A DNA stretch of 64,000 nucleotides from Chryseobacterium sp. R2A-55 (GTDB lineage Bacteria; Bacteroidota; Bacteroidia; Flavobacteriales; Weeksellaceae). A model generated the notes under the pieces. It saw only the letters and a list, made by a program, of their open reading frames with translations, made no database searches and was not told where the DNA came from. Shown here in pieces: positions 18,725-27,352 of the stretch (positions are counted from its first letter, which is position 1; each line of letters starts with the position of its first letter). The position numbers and the translations under genes were made by a program. Where the stretch lies: NCBI RefSeq assembly GCF_021401085.1, contig NZ_JACBFP010000003.1, forward strand, positions 176,315 to 240,314, read 5' to 3'.

Positions 18725-20236
18725 ATGAACATTTACGATTTTTCTGAAATACTATACTATATCGGAGAGGATGATGAGGGGAAAGAGCTGATCAGTAAGT
18801 TAAATGGCGTGAAAGCACAAAACAAGGCCTTTTCTGATGTTTATACGCAAGCGGAAGATGATAGCAGATTTCAATTTGCAGAACTCGTTCAGGAAGGCGG
18901 TGGAACCTTGGGGATTTCTTTGGTGGGATTCTGCTTCGTATTGGAATTTCTCGGCATCCGTTTTCTTCGGCTTGCAGGAACGAGCGCAGGTGCCATCAAC
19001 ACTTTATTCATGGCTGCTTTAGGCAAAAATAAAGAATATCCTGCAACTCCCGAACTCTTCCAGATCGTGAAAAACATGGATATGTTTTCATTTGTTGATG
19101 GCCACTGGATCGCAAAACGTGCGGTCCGAAGTATCATTTCAAAAGATGGCTGGTTACAGAAAACCATTATCATTTTTGTGGTGGTGGTTTTATTTCTCAT
19201 GATTTTTTTTCCCATATTTTTTATATTCAACCTTATACATAGTGCTACTTATTGGATTGCACTTGCAATTTTGGTCTTTTTTGTGGCCATCAATGTCTAT
19301 ATGTATTTGCGTTTTAAAAAGGCCAATTATGGGGTTAATTCAGGAAATAAATTTTTGGAATTCCTGATCCAGAACCTTCAAAAAAAAGGCATATCTAGAA
19401 AGCTCCAATTGGACCGGATCGCAAAATTTGTAATTAATGAAGACGGCACCGTGGAAGGAAATTCAAATTATCAGTTTCTTGCGAGAAGAGAACATTTGGA
19501 TGAAAATCAGAACATCATGGATGCACTGAACAATCAATACCACACCAATTTGCAAAGTAACTTTACCCTAAAAAACCTCACTGCAGACTATACCTTTATT
19601 TCGGTGGATATTTCTTCCGAAAGAAAAGTTGAATTTCCTGCCCAAGCTGGACTCTACTGGAGCAACCCCAATTTTGATGTGAATCCCGCGGTTTTCGTTC
19701 GTGCTTCCATGGCGATTCCTTTATTCTTTGAACCTGTCATTCAAAAAATCGACCGCTCGGATCTGCAAATTGTGGAGAGCTGGGAACGGATTTTTGTCCA
19801 TCAAAATGAAATACCCAATAAGGGAATCTTTGTAGATGGTGGCTCCATTTCCAACTTCCCCATCAGTATTTTTCATAATCAAAGGATTATCATTCCGAGG
19901 GTTCCTATTTTCGGCATCAGAATTAATGATTCCAAACCCAACCCTGAAACAGAAATTAAAAATCTTGCAAACTATGCCGGAAGGATTTTAAACACCATGA
20001 AAAGTAACTATGACAAAGACTTCCTGACCAAAAATAATTTTTATGAAAAATTCAGTATTGCAGATATTGACACTTATCTGACGAATGCAAACTGGCTCGA
20101 CTTCAACATGGATGAGAAGACCAAAAGAGCGCTTTTTCTAAAGGGTGTGGAATCGGCGATCAAGTTTATGGATGAGTTTGACTGGTTTGACTACAAGATG
20201 AATCGGGCAAAAGTCTATTTTGAAAACAATACCTAA
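18725..20236 (+). CDS. Patatin-like phospholipase with internal membrane hairpin
   Basis: Ser-Asp dyad lipid acyl hydrolase of 503 residues. The oxyanion-hole glycines (EGGGTLGIS near 57), nucleophile elbow GTSAG (Ser87) and catalytic Asp of the DGG motif (near 371, GIFVDGGSISNFP) are all present. Unusually, residues about 146-196 form two adjacent hydrophobic segments (TIIIFVVVVLFLMIFFPIFF and ATYWIALAILVFFVAINVYM) between the nucleophile and the Asp, which would anchor the enzyme in a membrane. There is no signal peptide. It is the second gene of a pair with the lysozyme-like protein. Convergent with the next gene, only 9 nt away. Confidence 0.82.
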   Translation: MNIYDFSEILYYIGEDDEGKELISKLNGVKAQNKAFSDVYTQAEDDSRFQFAELVQEGGGTLGISLVGFCFVLEFLGIRFLRLAGTSAGAINTLFMAALGKNKEYPATPELFQIVKNMDMFSFVDGHWIAKRAVRSIISKDGWLQKTIIIFVVVVLFLMIFFPIFFIFNLIHSATYWIALAILVFFVAINVYMYLRFKKANYGVNSGNKFLEFLIQNLQKKGISRKLQLDRIAKFVINEDGTVEGNSNYQFLARREHLDENQNIMDALNNQYHTNLQSNFTLKNLTADYTFISVDISSERKVEFPAQAGLYWSNPNFDVNPAVFVRASMAIPLFFEPVIQKIDRSDLQIVESWERIFVHQNEIPNKGIFVDGGSISNFPISIFHNQRIIIPRVPIFGIRINDSKPNPETEIKNLANYAGRILNTMKSNYDKDFLTKNNFYEKFSIADIDTYLTNANWLDFNMDEKTKRALFLKGVESAIKFMDEFDWFDYKMNRAKVYFENNT

Positions 20237-20245
20237 AATTCAGAA

Positions 20246-21286
20246 TTAGTCACCACTACCAAAGTTTGCCCTCGCTTTCGCCAAAAATGGAATGGAAATC
20301 ATACCCAGCACAATCATAATGACGAGCTGCATGGTGTGTGAAATGAAAGCATAGGAAAGTCCCACTTCCGCACCTTCTTCCGGGTTCTTGCCCATGGAAA
20401 GAAAAAGTGCCATGATGCCCAATTTTAAAGCAAAATGGAAAGCGCCAATTCCACCAGAAGCTGGAACCATCATACCCAAAGTTCCCACCACAATGATGAA
20501 AAAGCCATCGGCAAAAGTAAATTCAGAAGTTTCAGGGAGTGCGAAACAAACGAGGTAAGCCGCCAAATAATAGCACATCCAAATTGCGATGGAAAGCAAA
20601 ATAAAGCGAAATTTTTGTTTCAGTTTAAAGATCGATGTCAGTCCGTGGAAAATTCCTTTCCCAAAATCTACAACCTTCCGGTAAATCGCAAACTTCTCCA
20701 CATTTTTCCGGAAAATAAAAAACAGAATACCCAGTAGCAGAACCATTCCTGCTGCAATAACGAGCCTATTTCCTGTCCCAGCTTGGGTAGTCTTATTGTT
20801 TTCTTCGGTTACAAAATTGTAAAAAGAAACAATTGCGCTGTATTTGAAAATTAAAGTCAATCCCAGAAATCCAAACATACAAACCAAATCCACTAATCTT
20901 TCCAGAATAATGGTGCCGAATGACTTCTCTACCGGGACTTTCTCTACACCGAAAAGTGCAGTGGAACGGGCCAGCTCTCCGCTTCTCGGAATAGTGAGGT
21001 TCATTAAATAGCCAAAAGCAATCGTCCAAAAAGAATTGGAGTTTGATATTCGATAACCGAGTGGTTCCAGCAATAAATTCCAGCGAACCGCACGAAACCA
21101 ATATGCCAGAACTCCGAAAACCGATGCTGCCAAAACCCAAAAATAATTGGCTTTTGCAAAATAACCGGCAATTTTTTGGAACTCCAATCCACGGACAGCG
21201 AGCCACATAAAAAACATAGCAATTGCCAATGAAACAGCAATGGTGAGAAAGGTTCTTAAGGAATTGTTCTTTTTGGGGGATTCCAC
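20246..21286 (-). CDS. YbhN / lysylphosphatidylglycerol-synthase-type membrane protein
   Basis: A polytopic inner-membrane protein of 346 residues with about eight predicted helices, matching the flippase-like membrane domain of MprF/YbhN (lysylphosphatidylglycerol synthase TM region). FRAVRWNLLLEPLGYRIS, NLTIPRSGELARSTAL and MMVPASGGIGAFHFAL are the family signatures. The MprF synthase domain is absent, so aminoacyl-lipid synthesis is not implied; a lipid transport role is possible. Downstream of panD by 25 nt and probably in its operon. Confidence 0.85.
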   Translation of the reverse strand: MESPKKNNSLRTFLTIAVSLAIAMFFMWLAVRGLEFQKIAGYFAKANYFWVLAASVFGVLAYWFRAVRWNLLLEPLGYRISNSNSFWTIAFGYLMNLTIPRSGELARSTALFGVEKVPVEKSFGTIILERLVDLVCMFGFLGLTLIFKYSAIVSFYNFVTEENNKTTQAGTGNRLVIAAGMVLLLGILFFIFRKNVEKFAIYRKVVDFGKGIFHGLTSIFKLKQKFRFILLSIAIWMCYYLAAYLVCFALPETSEFTFADGFFIIVVGTLGMMVPASGGIGAFHFALKLGIMALFLSMGKNPEEGAEVGLSYAFISHTMQLVIMIVLGMISIPFLAKARANFGSGD

Positions 21287-21311
21287 AATTAAATTTTGAA
21301 GGAAAGAAATT

Positions 21312-21662
21312 CTACGTTAGAAGGTTTGTTTTTTCATTGGGAAAAATAATCTTTGGCTGGAAAGTTTTCGCTTCTTCGGGCGTCATTTGAGCATAGGACA
21401 TGATAATGATGATATCACCTTTTTGAACGCGTCTCGCAGCAGGACCATTCAGGCAGATTTCGCCAGATTTCCTTCTTCCCTTGATGGCATAAGTATCAAA
21501 TCGCTCCCCATTGTTCACGTTCACGATAAAGACTCTTTCACCCACGATGATTCCTGATGCTTCAAGAAGTTCCTCATCAATCGTGATGCTTCCAATATAG
21601 TTAAGATCTGACTCGGTGACGCGGACCCTGTGAATCTTCGATTTAAAAACTTCAATTAACAT
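21312..21662 (-). CDS. panD: Aspartate 1-decarboxylase
   Basis: It makes beta-alanine from aspartate for pantothenate synthesis. The 116-residue proenzyme has the self-cleavage site Gly24-Ser25 ([10 protein letters not shown]), which yields the pyruvoyl cofactor, plus Lys9 ([13 protein letters not shown]) and [13 protein letters not shown] with IIIMSYAQM. It provides the substrate for PanC (9.6 kb), so the pathway genes are split within this window. First gene of a two-gene operon with the YbhN-like protein. Confidence 0.97.
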   Translation of the reverse strand: MLIEVFKSKIHRVRVTESDLNYIGSITIDEELLEASGIIVGERVFIVNVNNGERFDTYAIKGRRKSGEICLNGPAARRVQKGDIIIIMSYAQMTPEEAKTFQPKIIFPNEKTNLLT

Positions 21663-21996
21663 GGCGCAAATTTAAAGATTTTAATCAAAAAAGCACCTAT
21701 AAATTAAATCCATGAGCAAGCTGAAATGTGGAAATAGGCAAAGAAACACCCTTTTTATGCGATCTGAAAGCCAAAATAATGCAAAAAAATTGAAAATACC
21801 AGGCAATTATTTCTGACTGAATTAAATAATTCGCAATCGGTAAAACTCAATATAAAAAATGTAAAAAAGCCCAATCTAAAAGCCTTTGGCATAATTCTAG
21901 TAGCTCGAAACGGTCATAAAAACAAAAAATTGAAATTTGCATATTTTAGTTAATTCAATGAATATTGTCAATTTTTAATTAATTTTTACGAAAAAG
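21663..21996. other. Gene-free AT-rich region between panD and hup
   Basis: The 399 nt between the divergent panD and HU genes hold no ORF or RNA gene I can support. The right end is the HU promoter; the panD promoter must lie at the left but no clear TAnnTTTG box was found. Confidence 0.5.
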
Positions 21997-22027
21997 TTTG
22001 CACAATTTGAAAATTGTTTTAAATTTG
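21997..22027 (+). promoter_or_regulatory. HU promoter, full consensus, with internal palindrome
   Basis: TTTG (21997-22000), 19 nt, then TAAATTTG (22020-22027) exactly fits the Bacteroidota consensus. A palindrome ACAATTT-GA-AAATTGT (22002-22017) fills the spacer and could be an operator. Confidence 0.75.
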
Positions 22028-22061
22028 CTTATATAATAAACTAACCTTAATAATTATTATT

Positions 22062-22352
22062 ATGAACAAGTCTGAATTAATCGACGCAATCGCAAAGGAT
22101 GCGAGCATTACAAAAGTTGCGGCTAAAGCTGCTCTTGAATCTTTTATCTCTAATGTTACTACTACATTGAAGAAAAAAGACGGAAAAGTTTCTTTGGTAG
22201 GTTTCGGTACTTTCTCCGTAGCTGAAAGAGCTGCAAGACAAGGAATTAACCCTGCAACAAAGAAACCAATCAAAATTGCTGCTAAAAAAGTTGCCAAGTT
22301 CAAAGCTGGCGCTGATTTAGCCGGAGCAGTAATGGGTGGAAAGAAAAAATAA
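22062..22352 (+). CDS. hup: HU-family DNA-binding protein
   Basis: A nucleoid-associated protein of 96 residues that bends DNA as a dimer. MNKSELIDAIAKDASITKVA is the N-terminal helical motif, VSLVGFGTFSVAERAARQGINP is the beta-arm signature, and NPATKKPIKIAAKKVAKFKA is the DNA-contacting arm and saddle. The promoter is near-perfect, consistent with high expression, and a GAAA-loop terminator follows. Confidence 0.97.
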   Translation: MNKSELIDAIAKDASITKVAAKAALESFISNVTTTLKKKDGKVSLVGFGTFSVAERAARQGINPATKKPIKIAAKKVAKFKAGADLAGAVMGGKKK

Positions 22353-22376
22353 GCACTCGCTAAACTGAAAAATCAC

Positions 22377-22401
22377 ACCCTGTCGAAAGACGGGGTTTTT
22401 G
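22377..22401 (+). terminator. hup terminator
   Basis: ACCCTGTC pairs with GACGGGGT (one G-T pair) around a GAAA tetraloop and is followed by a run of T. Confidence 0.85.
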
Positions 22402-22501
22402 ATTTGGAATCGGCTTCATCACCGCTAATCCGTTTTCCCTTGCATTGCGAAAAAACTCTGGGCAGGTCTGCTGGCTTTAGCAATCGGAGATTTCCAATTC
22501 A

Positions 22502-23146
22502 TCACGGCGCAAGACGAGAAATCTTCCAATCAAAATTTTCCTGGAGTTCATACAGAATCCTGTCGTGAAGCCTGTTGGGTCTTCCCTGCCAAAATTCAAT
22601 TTCGTAAGGCTTTGCCAAATACCCACCCCAGTTTTCAGGTCGCGGAACTTCTTTTCCTTCAAATTCAACTTCCAGTTTTTTGAGTTTTTCTTCGAGGAAT
22701 TCACGGTTGGGAATCACCTGGCTTTGCGGAGAAACCTTTGCGCCGAGCTGGCTTCCTTTTGGCCTGGAACAGAAATATCCGTCGCTAATATTTTCCGGAA
22801 CCCTCTCCAAATCAGCCTTGATGATGATCTGCCTTTCAAGACTCGGCCAGAAAAAATGGAGGCACGCTTTATGAGTCTCCTCGATCGCCTTTCCCTTTCT
22901 GCTTTCGTAATTCGTATAAAAGACAAATCCGTTCCAATCGTAGGATTTCAGTAAAACCATTCTGGTTCTGGGACATCCGTCTTTTTCCAAGGTAGATACC
23001 GACACTGCGTTCGCCTCCGAAATATTGGGATTTTGTTCTGCTTCCAAAAACCAGTCCCGAAATTGCTGCATGGGATTTTCTCTGATTTGATTTTCAAGAA
23101 GTTGTGATTTATCGTAAACTTTTCGGTAATCGTGAAGGTTTTCCAT
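22502..23146 (-). CDS. pdxH: Pyridoxine/pyridoxamine 5'-phosphate oxidase
   Basis: FMN-dependent oxidase forming pyridoxal 5'-phosphate from PNP or PMP. From ATG 23146 (MENLHDYRKVYDKSQLLENQ) the protein is 214 residues, the normal size. FMN- and substrate-binding segments include RTRMVLLKSYDWNGFVFYTN, SRKGKAIEE and HFFWPSLERQIIIK, and the C-terminal signature is WGGYLAKPYEIEFWQGRPNRLHDR. The frame extends upstream to 23200 but that part overlaps the divergent promoter region and lacks similarity. Divergent from the YqgE/AlgH gene. Confidence 0.95.
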   Translation of the reverse strand: MENLHDYRKVYDKSQLLENQIRENPMQQFRDWFLEAEQNPNISEANAVSVSTLEKDGCPRTRMVLLKSYDWNGFVFYTNYESRKGKAIEETHKACLHFFWPSLERQIIIKADLERVPENISDGYFCSRPKGSQLGAKVSPQSQVIPNREFLEEKLKKLEVEFEGKEVPRPENWGGYLAKPYEIEFWQGRPNRLHDRILYELQENFDWKISRLAP

Positions 23147-23158
23147 TATTTTTTTTAT

Positions 23159-23166
23159 TACATTTG
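23159..23166 (+). promoter_or_regulatory. -7 box for the YqgE/AlgH gene
   Basis: TACATTTG matches TAnnTTTG, 35 nt upstream of the ATG at 23202, in the divergent region shared with pdxH. Confidence 0.45.
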
Positions 23167-23201
23167 AAAAAAAGGTTTTTAAAGATCCCGTTCTTATCAA
23201 A

Positions 23202-23750
23202 ATGAATTACTCCTACAAAGGTAAAATATTAATTTCCACTCCTGATATTTCGGGCGATATATTTTCCCGCTCAGTGGTTTTGATCGTTGACCATAATGAA
23301 AATGGCGCATTCGGACTGATTTTAAATAAAAAGAATAACAATATCAGTTCCCGACTATTTAAGATTTTTGGGTTCACGATCGATGTTTATGAAGGCGGAC
23401 CGGTGGAAAATGACAAAATTTTCTTCATCTGCAAATCTGAAAAAGTGACCGAAAATTATACCGAGCTTACTGACGAATTCTACCTCTCCGAAGATGTGGA
23501 AAACCTGGTGGCCGCGATTTTAGACAAGCGGCTTGCGGTGAGCGACATTAAGGTTTTTTCAGGATACTCTGGTTGGGCGGCGCAGCAGCTCGAAAATGAG
23601 ATTCACCGAAAAATGTGGACCGTGGTTGACGTTTATCATTTGGATTACACCACCCCAAACGATCAAAGCCTGTGGAAAAAAATCATGCAAAACCTGGGCG
23701 GAGAATATCTTTTGTGGGCAAATTCTCCGGAAGATGTTTCCATGAATTAA
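23202..23750 (+). CDS. YqgE/AlgH family protein
   Basis: A 182-residue cytoplasmic protein of the YqgE/AlgH (DUF179) family. Signatures: GKILISTPDISGDIFSRSVV, HNENGAFGLILNK, YEGGPVENDKIF, and KVFSGYSGWAAQQLENEI. The family's biochemical role is not settled; in Pseudomonas AlgH was linked to alginate regulation. It is the first of three neighbouring genes (with the aminotransferase-like and START-like genes on the other strand) often near one another in Flavobacteriia. Confidence 0.92.
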   Translation: MNYSYKGKILISTPDISGDIFSRSVVLIVDHNENGAFGLILNKKNNNISSRLFKIFGFTIDVYEGGPVENDKIFFICKSEKVTENYTELTDEFYLSEDVENLVAAILDKRLAVSDIKVFSGYSGWAAQQLENEIHRKMWTVVDVYHLDYTTPNDQSLWKKIMQNLGGEYLLWANSPEDVSMN

Positions 23751-23960
23751 TGTAGCATCGTGTAAAAATCTGAAGCAGAAACTTTAACAAAATTTTAGCA
23801 TCCCTCTACATAATTTACACCTCAACTTGCCGTTTTTAAAGTAGCATAAAAAAACTAAAACCCGGTAAATGACCTTTTTGTTGTTTGTCGGGTTTGTCAA
23901 TTACCAGAATAGTGCTGAAGAAAAAGTATGGACTTGATTGGTCCGTTTTTTTGTGTTATT

Positions 23961-24764
23961 TTATTCAAAACTAGATTTCCATTTATCAATCATTTCCCTG
24001 AATCGATGTTTCGCAAAGGATTTATTTCGAATTTTCATCACAGGGAAGATTCCTTTTTCATCTGAAATCATTAGGATTTCTTCTGCCTTTTGTGATTCGA
24101 AGCCAATCATTTCACTTACCTCCACCAATGCAAGATTGTGGTTGTGAGTATAGGTGATAAAACTTTCCATCAAAGGCGAAATCAGGGCACCTTCTGATAA
24201 TTTCGGGATCTTGATGGTATTTCCGGCCAGGAATAATAAATTCCCAAATATCGATCGTGCAATCCGCTTATTTGGATTCTGCAGAATGACGTCGTCTAAA
24301 TCATTTTCTTTGGCGTAAACTTCCGCAAAAACATTTTCCGGACAATGCACCCGAATATTACTCAGAAGATTGTTATTGACATTGATTTCCTTGATCATAT
24401 CCATTTCAAATTCCCGCTGCAAAGAAAGTACATCGGCAACTTTATCCACTGTAAAATAAAACGCTACTTCCGCTTTTGAGGGCAACGTTTCGGTAAGGTT
24501 TCGGTAGGTCATGAAATTGATAATCCCGTTTGAAACTCCTTTGCCAATGACTTCCGTGTGGAATAAATTTTGAAAAAATTCCAGGGTATAGGTCATCGGA
24601 ATTTTCATACGCATTTTGCGCATGGAGGACATCAGGAAAAAATAACATTCCTCAGCCAAGATTAGTCTGGAGTTTCTCACAAAGAAAGAAGTTTTCACTG
24701 CATCGCCGTGAAGAAACGCCCTGTTTATCTCTTGAAAATTTTCACTGCTAAAATAGTTTTCCAC
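23961..24764 (-). CDS. Class IV aminotransferase homologue lacking the PLP lysine
   Basis: A 267-residue protein with the fold-type IV layout of ADC lyase and branched-chain aminotransferases: VNNNLLSNIR followed by NDLDDVILQNPNKRIARSIF, NLLFLAGNTIKIPKLSEGAL and a helical C-terminus. Aligned by eye to E. coli PabC, the catalytic Lys (AGIKHLN) falls at Asn128 (EINVNNN) and the conserved Glu (VTE) falls at Ala (RIA). It therefore probably cannot form the normal Schiff base and may be a pseudoenzyme, or the nearby Lys125 may substitute. The start is GTG. It lies downstream of the START-like gene, 73 nt away. Confidence 0.75.
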   Translation of the reverse strand: MENYFSSENFQEINRAFLHGDAVKTSFFVRNSRLILAEECYFFLMSSMRKMRMKIPMTYTLEFFQNLFHTEVIGKGVSNGIINFMTYRNLTETLPSKAEVAFYFTVDKVADVLSLQREFEMDMIKEINVNNNLLSNIRVHCPENVFAEVYAKENDLDDVILQNPNKRIARSIFGNLLFLAGNTIKIPKLSEGALISPLMESFITYTHNHNLALVEVSEMIGFESQKAEEILMISDEKGIFPVMKIRNKSFAKHRFREMIDKWKSSFE

Positions 24765-24837
24765 TTCAGTTCTGATTTAGATAAAAAAATAATGAACGAA
24801 AAACTCGTCCATCATGTTTATTCGTTTTTAGATAAAA

Positions 24838-25224
24838 TTAAGCTGCTCCCAATTTGATCTGCAGATTTTCTATGAGATTTTCCCAGTAGAGTTGATTTTC
24901 ATCTTCGTCTCCGGGATCACAAAAATCGGTAATATTTAAAGATAAATCCTCGGTAATGTCATCGATCACGATGGTCATTTCAAAGAAATTTTTGGTTCCC
25001 TCATCTTCTTCCCAGCGGAAACGCACGAAACTTTCCGGTTTATATCGGATCAAAGTTGCTTTTTCAGAAGGACCATTATTCCAACTGAAGAAAAAATCAT
25101 CACCTTTTTCCACTACCTCATCCGCAAACCATTCAGAAAGTCCTTCCGCACTCGCCATATATTCATATAAAATCTCTGACTGACAGTGCATTGGGAATTC
25201 ATAGTGCACTTTCGTTTTCGCCAT
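24838..25224 (-). CDS. START-like (SRPBCC) domain protein
   Basis: A 128-residue single-domain protein of the START/Bet v1 helix-grip fold: KVHYEFPMHCQSEILYEYMA, SAEGLSEWFADEVVEKGDDF, FFFSWNNGPSEKATL, VRFRWEEDEGTKNFFEM. It resembles the AHSA1-like ligand-binding proteins of Bacteroidota; ligand and role are unknown. Probably co-transcribed with the aminotransferase-like gene. It sits where rpoB would be expected downstream of rplL in related genomes, but separated from rplL by a terminator. Confidence 0.88.
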   Translation of the reverse strand: MAKTKVHYEFPMHCQSEILYEYMASAEGLSEWFADEVVEKGDDFFFSWNNGPSEKATLIRYKPESFVRFRWEEDEGTKNFFEMTIVIDDITEDLSLNITDFCDPGDEDENQLYWENLIENLQIKLGAA

Positions 25225-25445
25225 ATTACTTACATTTTAATGTGCCGCAATATATAAATTTAATTTTGATTTGTACAAACTATTTCAACTAAAAACGAAG
25301 AAAACTGGATCGAAAGACATGATATTTGATAGGATTCAATAGTGATGAGTGAAAACAGGGATTGTATGGTTCACCACCTCTGGACAAGAAACCGTTTCCA
25401 CCCAATTTTGGGGATAAAATGGCATGGATAAATACTCGAAAGAAA

Positions 25446-25475
25446 ACAAAAAAACTCCCCAAAACTGGGGAGTTT
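25446..25475 (-). terminator. rplKAJL operon terminator
   Basis: AAACTCCCC (25452-25460) pairs with GGGGAGTTT (25467-25475); on the minus strand a T-run follows. It shows that the ribosomal protein operon ends after rplL. Confidence 0.85.
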
Positions 25476-25496
25476 CACATTGTATCTACAAGCGAA

Positions 25497-25868
25497 TTAT
25501 TTCAATTCTACTTCAGCACCAGCTTCTTCCAATTGCTTTTTCAAAGCTTCTGCCTCATCCTTAGAGATCCCTTGCTTGATTGGAGCAGGAGCACCGTCTA
25601 CCATATCTTTTGCTTCTTTAAGACCGGCACCTGTTAAATCTTTTACCAATTTAACTACAGCCAATTTAGAAGCTCCAGCTGATTTAAGGATTACGTCGAA
25701 TTCAGTTTTTTCTTCAGCAGCTTCTCCAGCTCCTGCTCCACCTGCTACTACTACTGCAGCAGCAGCTGGCTCAATTCCGTATTCATCCTTAAGGATTGCA
25801 GCTAATTCGTTTACGTCTTTTACTGTTAAGTTTACTAGCGTTTCAGCTAAATTTTTTAAATCTGACAT
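25497..25868 (-). CDS. rplL: 50S ribosomal protein L7/L12
   Basis: Stalk protein that recruits translation GTPases. The 123 residues show the N-terminal dimerisation domain ([20 protein letters not shown]), an Ala/Gly-rich hinge ([20 protein letters not shown]) and the C-terminal GTPase-binding domain ([40 protein letters not shown]). Last gene of the operon; a terminator follows directly instead of rpoB. Confidence 0.98.
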   Translation of the reverse strand: MSDLKNLAETLVNLTVKDVNELAAILKDEYGIEPAAAAVVVAGGAGAGEAAEEKTEFDVILKSAGASKLAVVKLVKDLTGAGLKEAKDMVDGAPAPIKQGISKDEAEALKKQLEEAGAEVELK

Positions 25869-25942
25869 TTTGTAATGTTTTTTTTGTTGAACGATTTATT
25901 TTTGTTTTTTTGAGTAATTTCTCAGTGCTTTCGGCTGTCTGC

Positions 25943-25960
25943 TCCCGATCACTATCGGGA
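25943..25960 (-). repeat. Hairpin in the rplJ-rplL gap
   Basis: TCCCGAT pairs perfectly with ATCGGGA around CACT inside the 130-nt spacer between rplJ and rplL. It may be an RNA-processing or attenuation element balancing L10 and L7/L12, or a copy of a dispersed palindrome. Confidence 0.5.
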
Positions 25961-25998
25961 CGGCTTTCAACTTGAGCTGGTTTGAATAATTCTTAAAA

Positions 25999-26631
25999 TT
26001 ATTCCGCTGGAGTTTCAGTTGCTTCAGCGTTTGCTTCCGGAGTTTCCGGTGCAGTTTCTGCTGGTACTTCTGCAACAGGTACTTCTGCAACTGGCGCTTC
26101 TTCTGCAACAGGTGCTTCTGCTGGTGCAGCTTCTGCTTTTGCGTCCACTGTTTCAGGCTTGTTTTGCAATGCGCCAATAACTCTCTGAATTGGTGACTGA
26201 AGCAATCCGATGATTTCTCCTATCATTTCTTCTCTTGACTTGATGTTTGCCAACATCTCAAGGTTGTTGTCTCCAACATAGAAAGTTTCCTGAAGGAATG
26301 CAGACTTCAAAGCTGGTTTCACCTCTTTTTTTCTGAAATCTCTGATCAGTTTCGCAGGCGCGTTCGCTGTTTCAGAAATCATGATGGCAGAGTTTCCTTT
26401 GAAAGTTTGGAACATTTCCGAGTAATCAACTCCTTCAATCTGCTCCATTGCTTTTTGAAGCAAAGTGTTTTTAACTACTTTTACCTTGATATTTTGTTTG
26501 AAGGCAGCTCTTCTGAAATCTGACGACTTCTGAGCATTTAATCCTTCTAGATCTGCTACGTAAACTACTTTTGCATCCTGAAGCAAATCTTTAATCTCTT
26601 GTATCGCTACAACTTTATTTTCTTTAGTCAT
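25999..26631 (-). CDS. rplJ: 50S ribosomal protein L10 with acidic repeat tail
   Basis: Base of the ribosomal stalk, binding 23S rRNA and L7/L12 dimers. The core (about 1-165) has KENKVVAIQEIKDLLQDAKV, AKVVYVADLEGLNAQKSSDF, KVVKNTLLQKAME and KGNSAIMISE. Residues 166-210 are an extension of Ala/Glu/Pro/Val repeats (PVAEEAPVAEVPVAEVPAET), making the protein about 40 residues longer than E. coli L10. Such tails occur in related Bacteroidota; their role is unknown. Confidence 0.96.
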   Translation of the reverse strand: MTKENKVVAIQEIKDLLQDAKVVYVADLEGLNAQKSSDFRRAAFKQNIKVKVVKNTLLQKAMEQIEGVDYSEMFQTFKGNSAIMISETANAPAKLIRDFRKKEVKPALKSAFLQETFYVGDNNLEMLANIKSREEMIGEIIGLLQSPIQRVIGALQNKPETVDAKAEAAPAEAPVAEEAPVAEVPVAEVPAETAPETPEANAEATETPAE

Positions 26632-26648
26632 TGTCTTGAGGATTTATA

Positions 26649-27341
26649 TTAGTTTACAGATTTTGTATCAACTGAAATTCCAGGACTCATGGTAGAAGAC
26701 AAGTAGATTGACTTCACATAAACTCCTTTTGCAGCAGTTGGTTTCAATTTGATCAGCGTCTGAATTAATTCAGAAGCGTTTTCTTTGATTTTAGCAGCGT
26801 CAAAAGATACTTTTCCGATTCCTGCGTGGATGATTCCGTATTTATCAACTTTAAAATCAATTTTACCTGATTTTACTTCAGAAACAGCTTTCCCGATTTC
26901 CATCGTTACGGTTCCTGATTTTGGATTCGGCATCAAACCTCTCGGTCCCAAAATTCTACCCAATGGACCTAATTTACCCATTACAGCAGGCATGGTCACG
27001 ATAACGTCAACGTCTGTCCAACCTCCTTTAATTTTATCAAGATATTCATCAAGACCTACATAATCAGCTCCAGCTTCTTTTGCTTCAGCTTCTTTGTCTG
27101 GAGTAACCAGCGCAAGGACTTTCACATCTTTACCGGTACCATGTGGAAGAGAAACAACTCCTCTTACCATCTGGTTTGCTTTTCTTGGATCAACTCCCAA
27201 TCTAACCGCCAAATCTACAGAAGCATCAAACTTCGCATAGTTCAGTTCTTTTACCAAAGCAGAAGCTTCGTCTAAGTTATAGACTTTGTTCTTCTCTAGT
27301 TTGCTTGCAACTTCTTTTTGCTTTTTCGTTAATTTTGCCAT
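26649..27341 (-). CDS. rplA: 50S ribosomal protein L1
   Basis: L1 stalk protein and, in many bacteria, translational repressor of its own operon. The 230 residues include [40 protein letters not shown] and [20 protein letters not shown], the family signature. It follows rplK by 11 nt and precedes rplJ by 17 nt. Confidence 0.98.
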   Translation of the reverse strand: MAKLTKKQKEVASKLEKNKVYNLDEASALVKELNYAKFDASVDLAVRLGVDPRKANQMVRGVVSLPHGTGKDVKVLALVTPDKEAEAKEAGADYVGLDEYLDKIKGGWTDVDVIVTMPAVMGKLGPLGRILGPRGLMPNPKSGTVTMEIGKAVSEVKSGKIDFKVDKYGIIHAGIGKVSFDAAKIKENASELIQTLIKLKPTAAKGVYVKSIYLSSTMSPGISVDTKSVN

Positions 27342-27352
27342 TTCAATAAGTA

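Noticed and set aside
25999..26140. Short tandem DNA repeats in rplJ as a mobile or phase-variable element
   Set aside because: They encode the in-frame Ala/Glu/Pro/Val tail of L10 and are imperfect at the DNA level.
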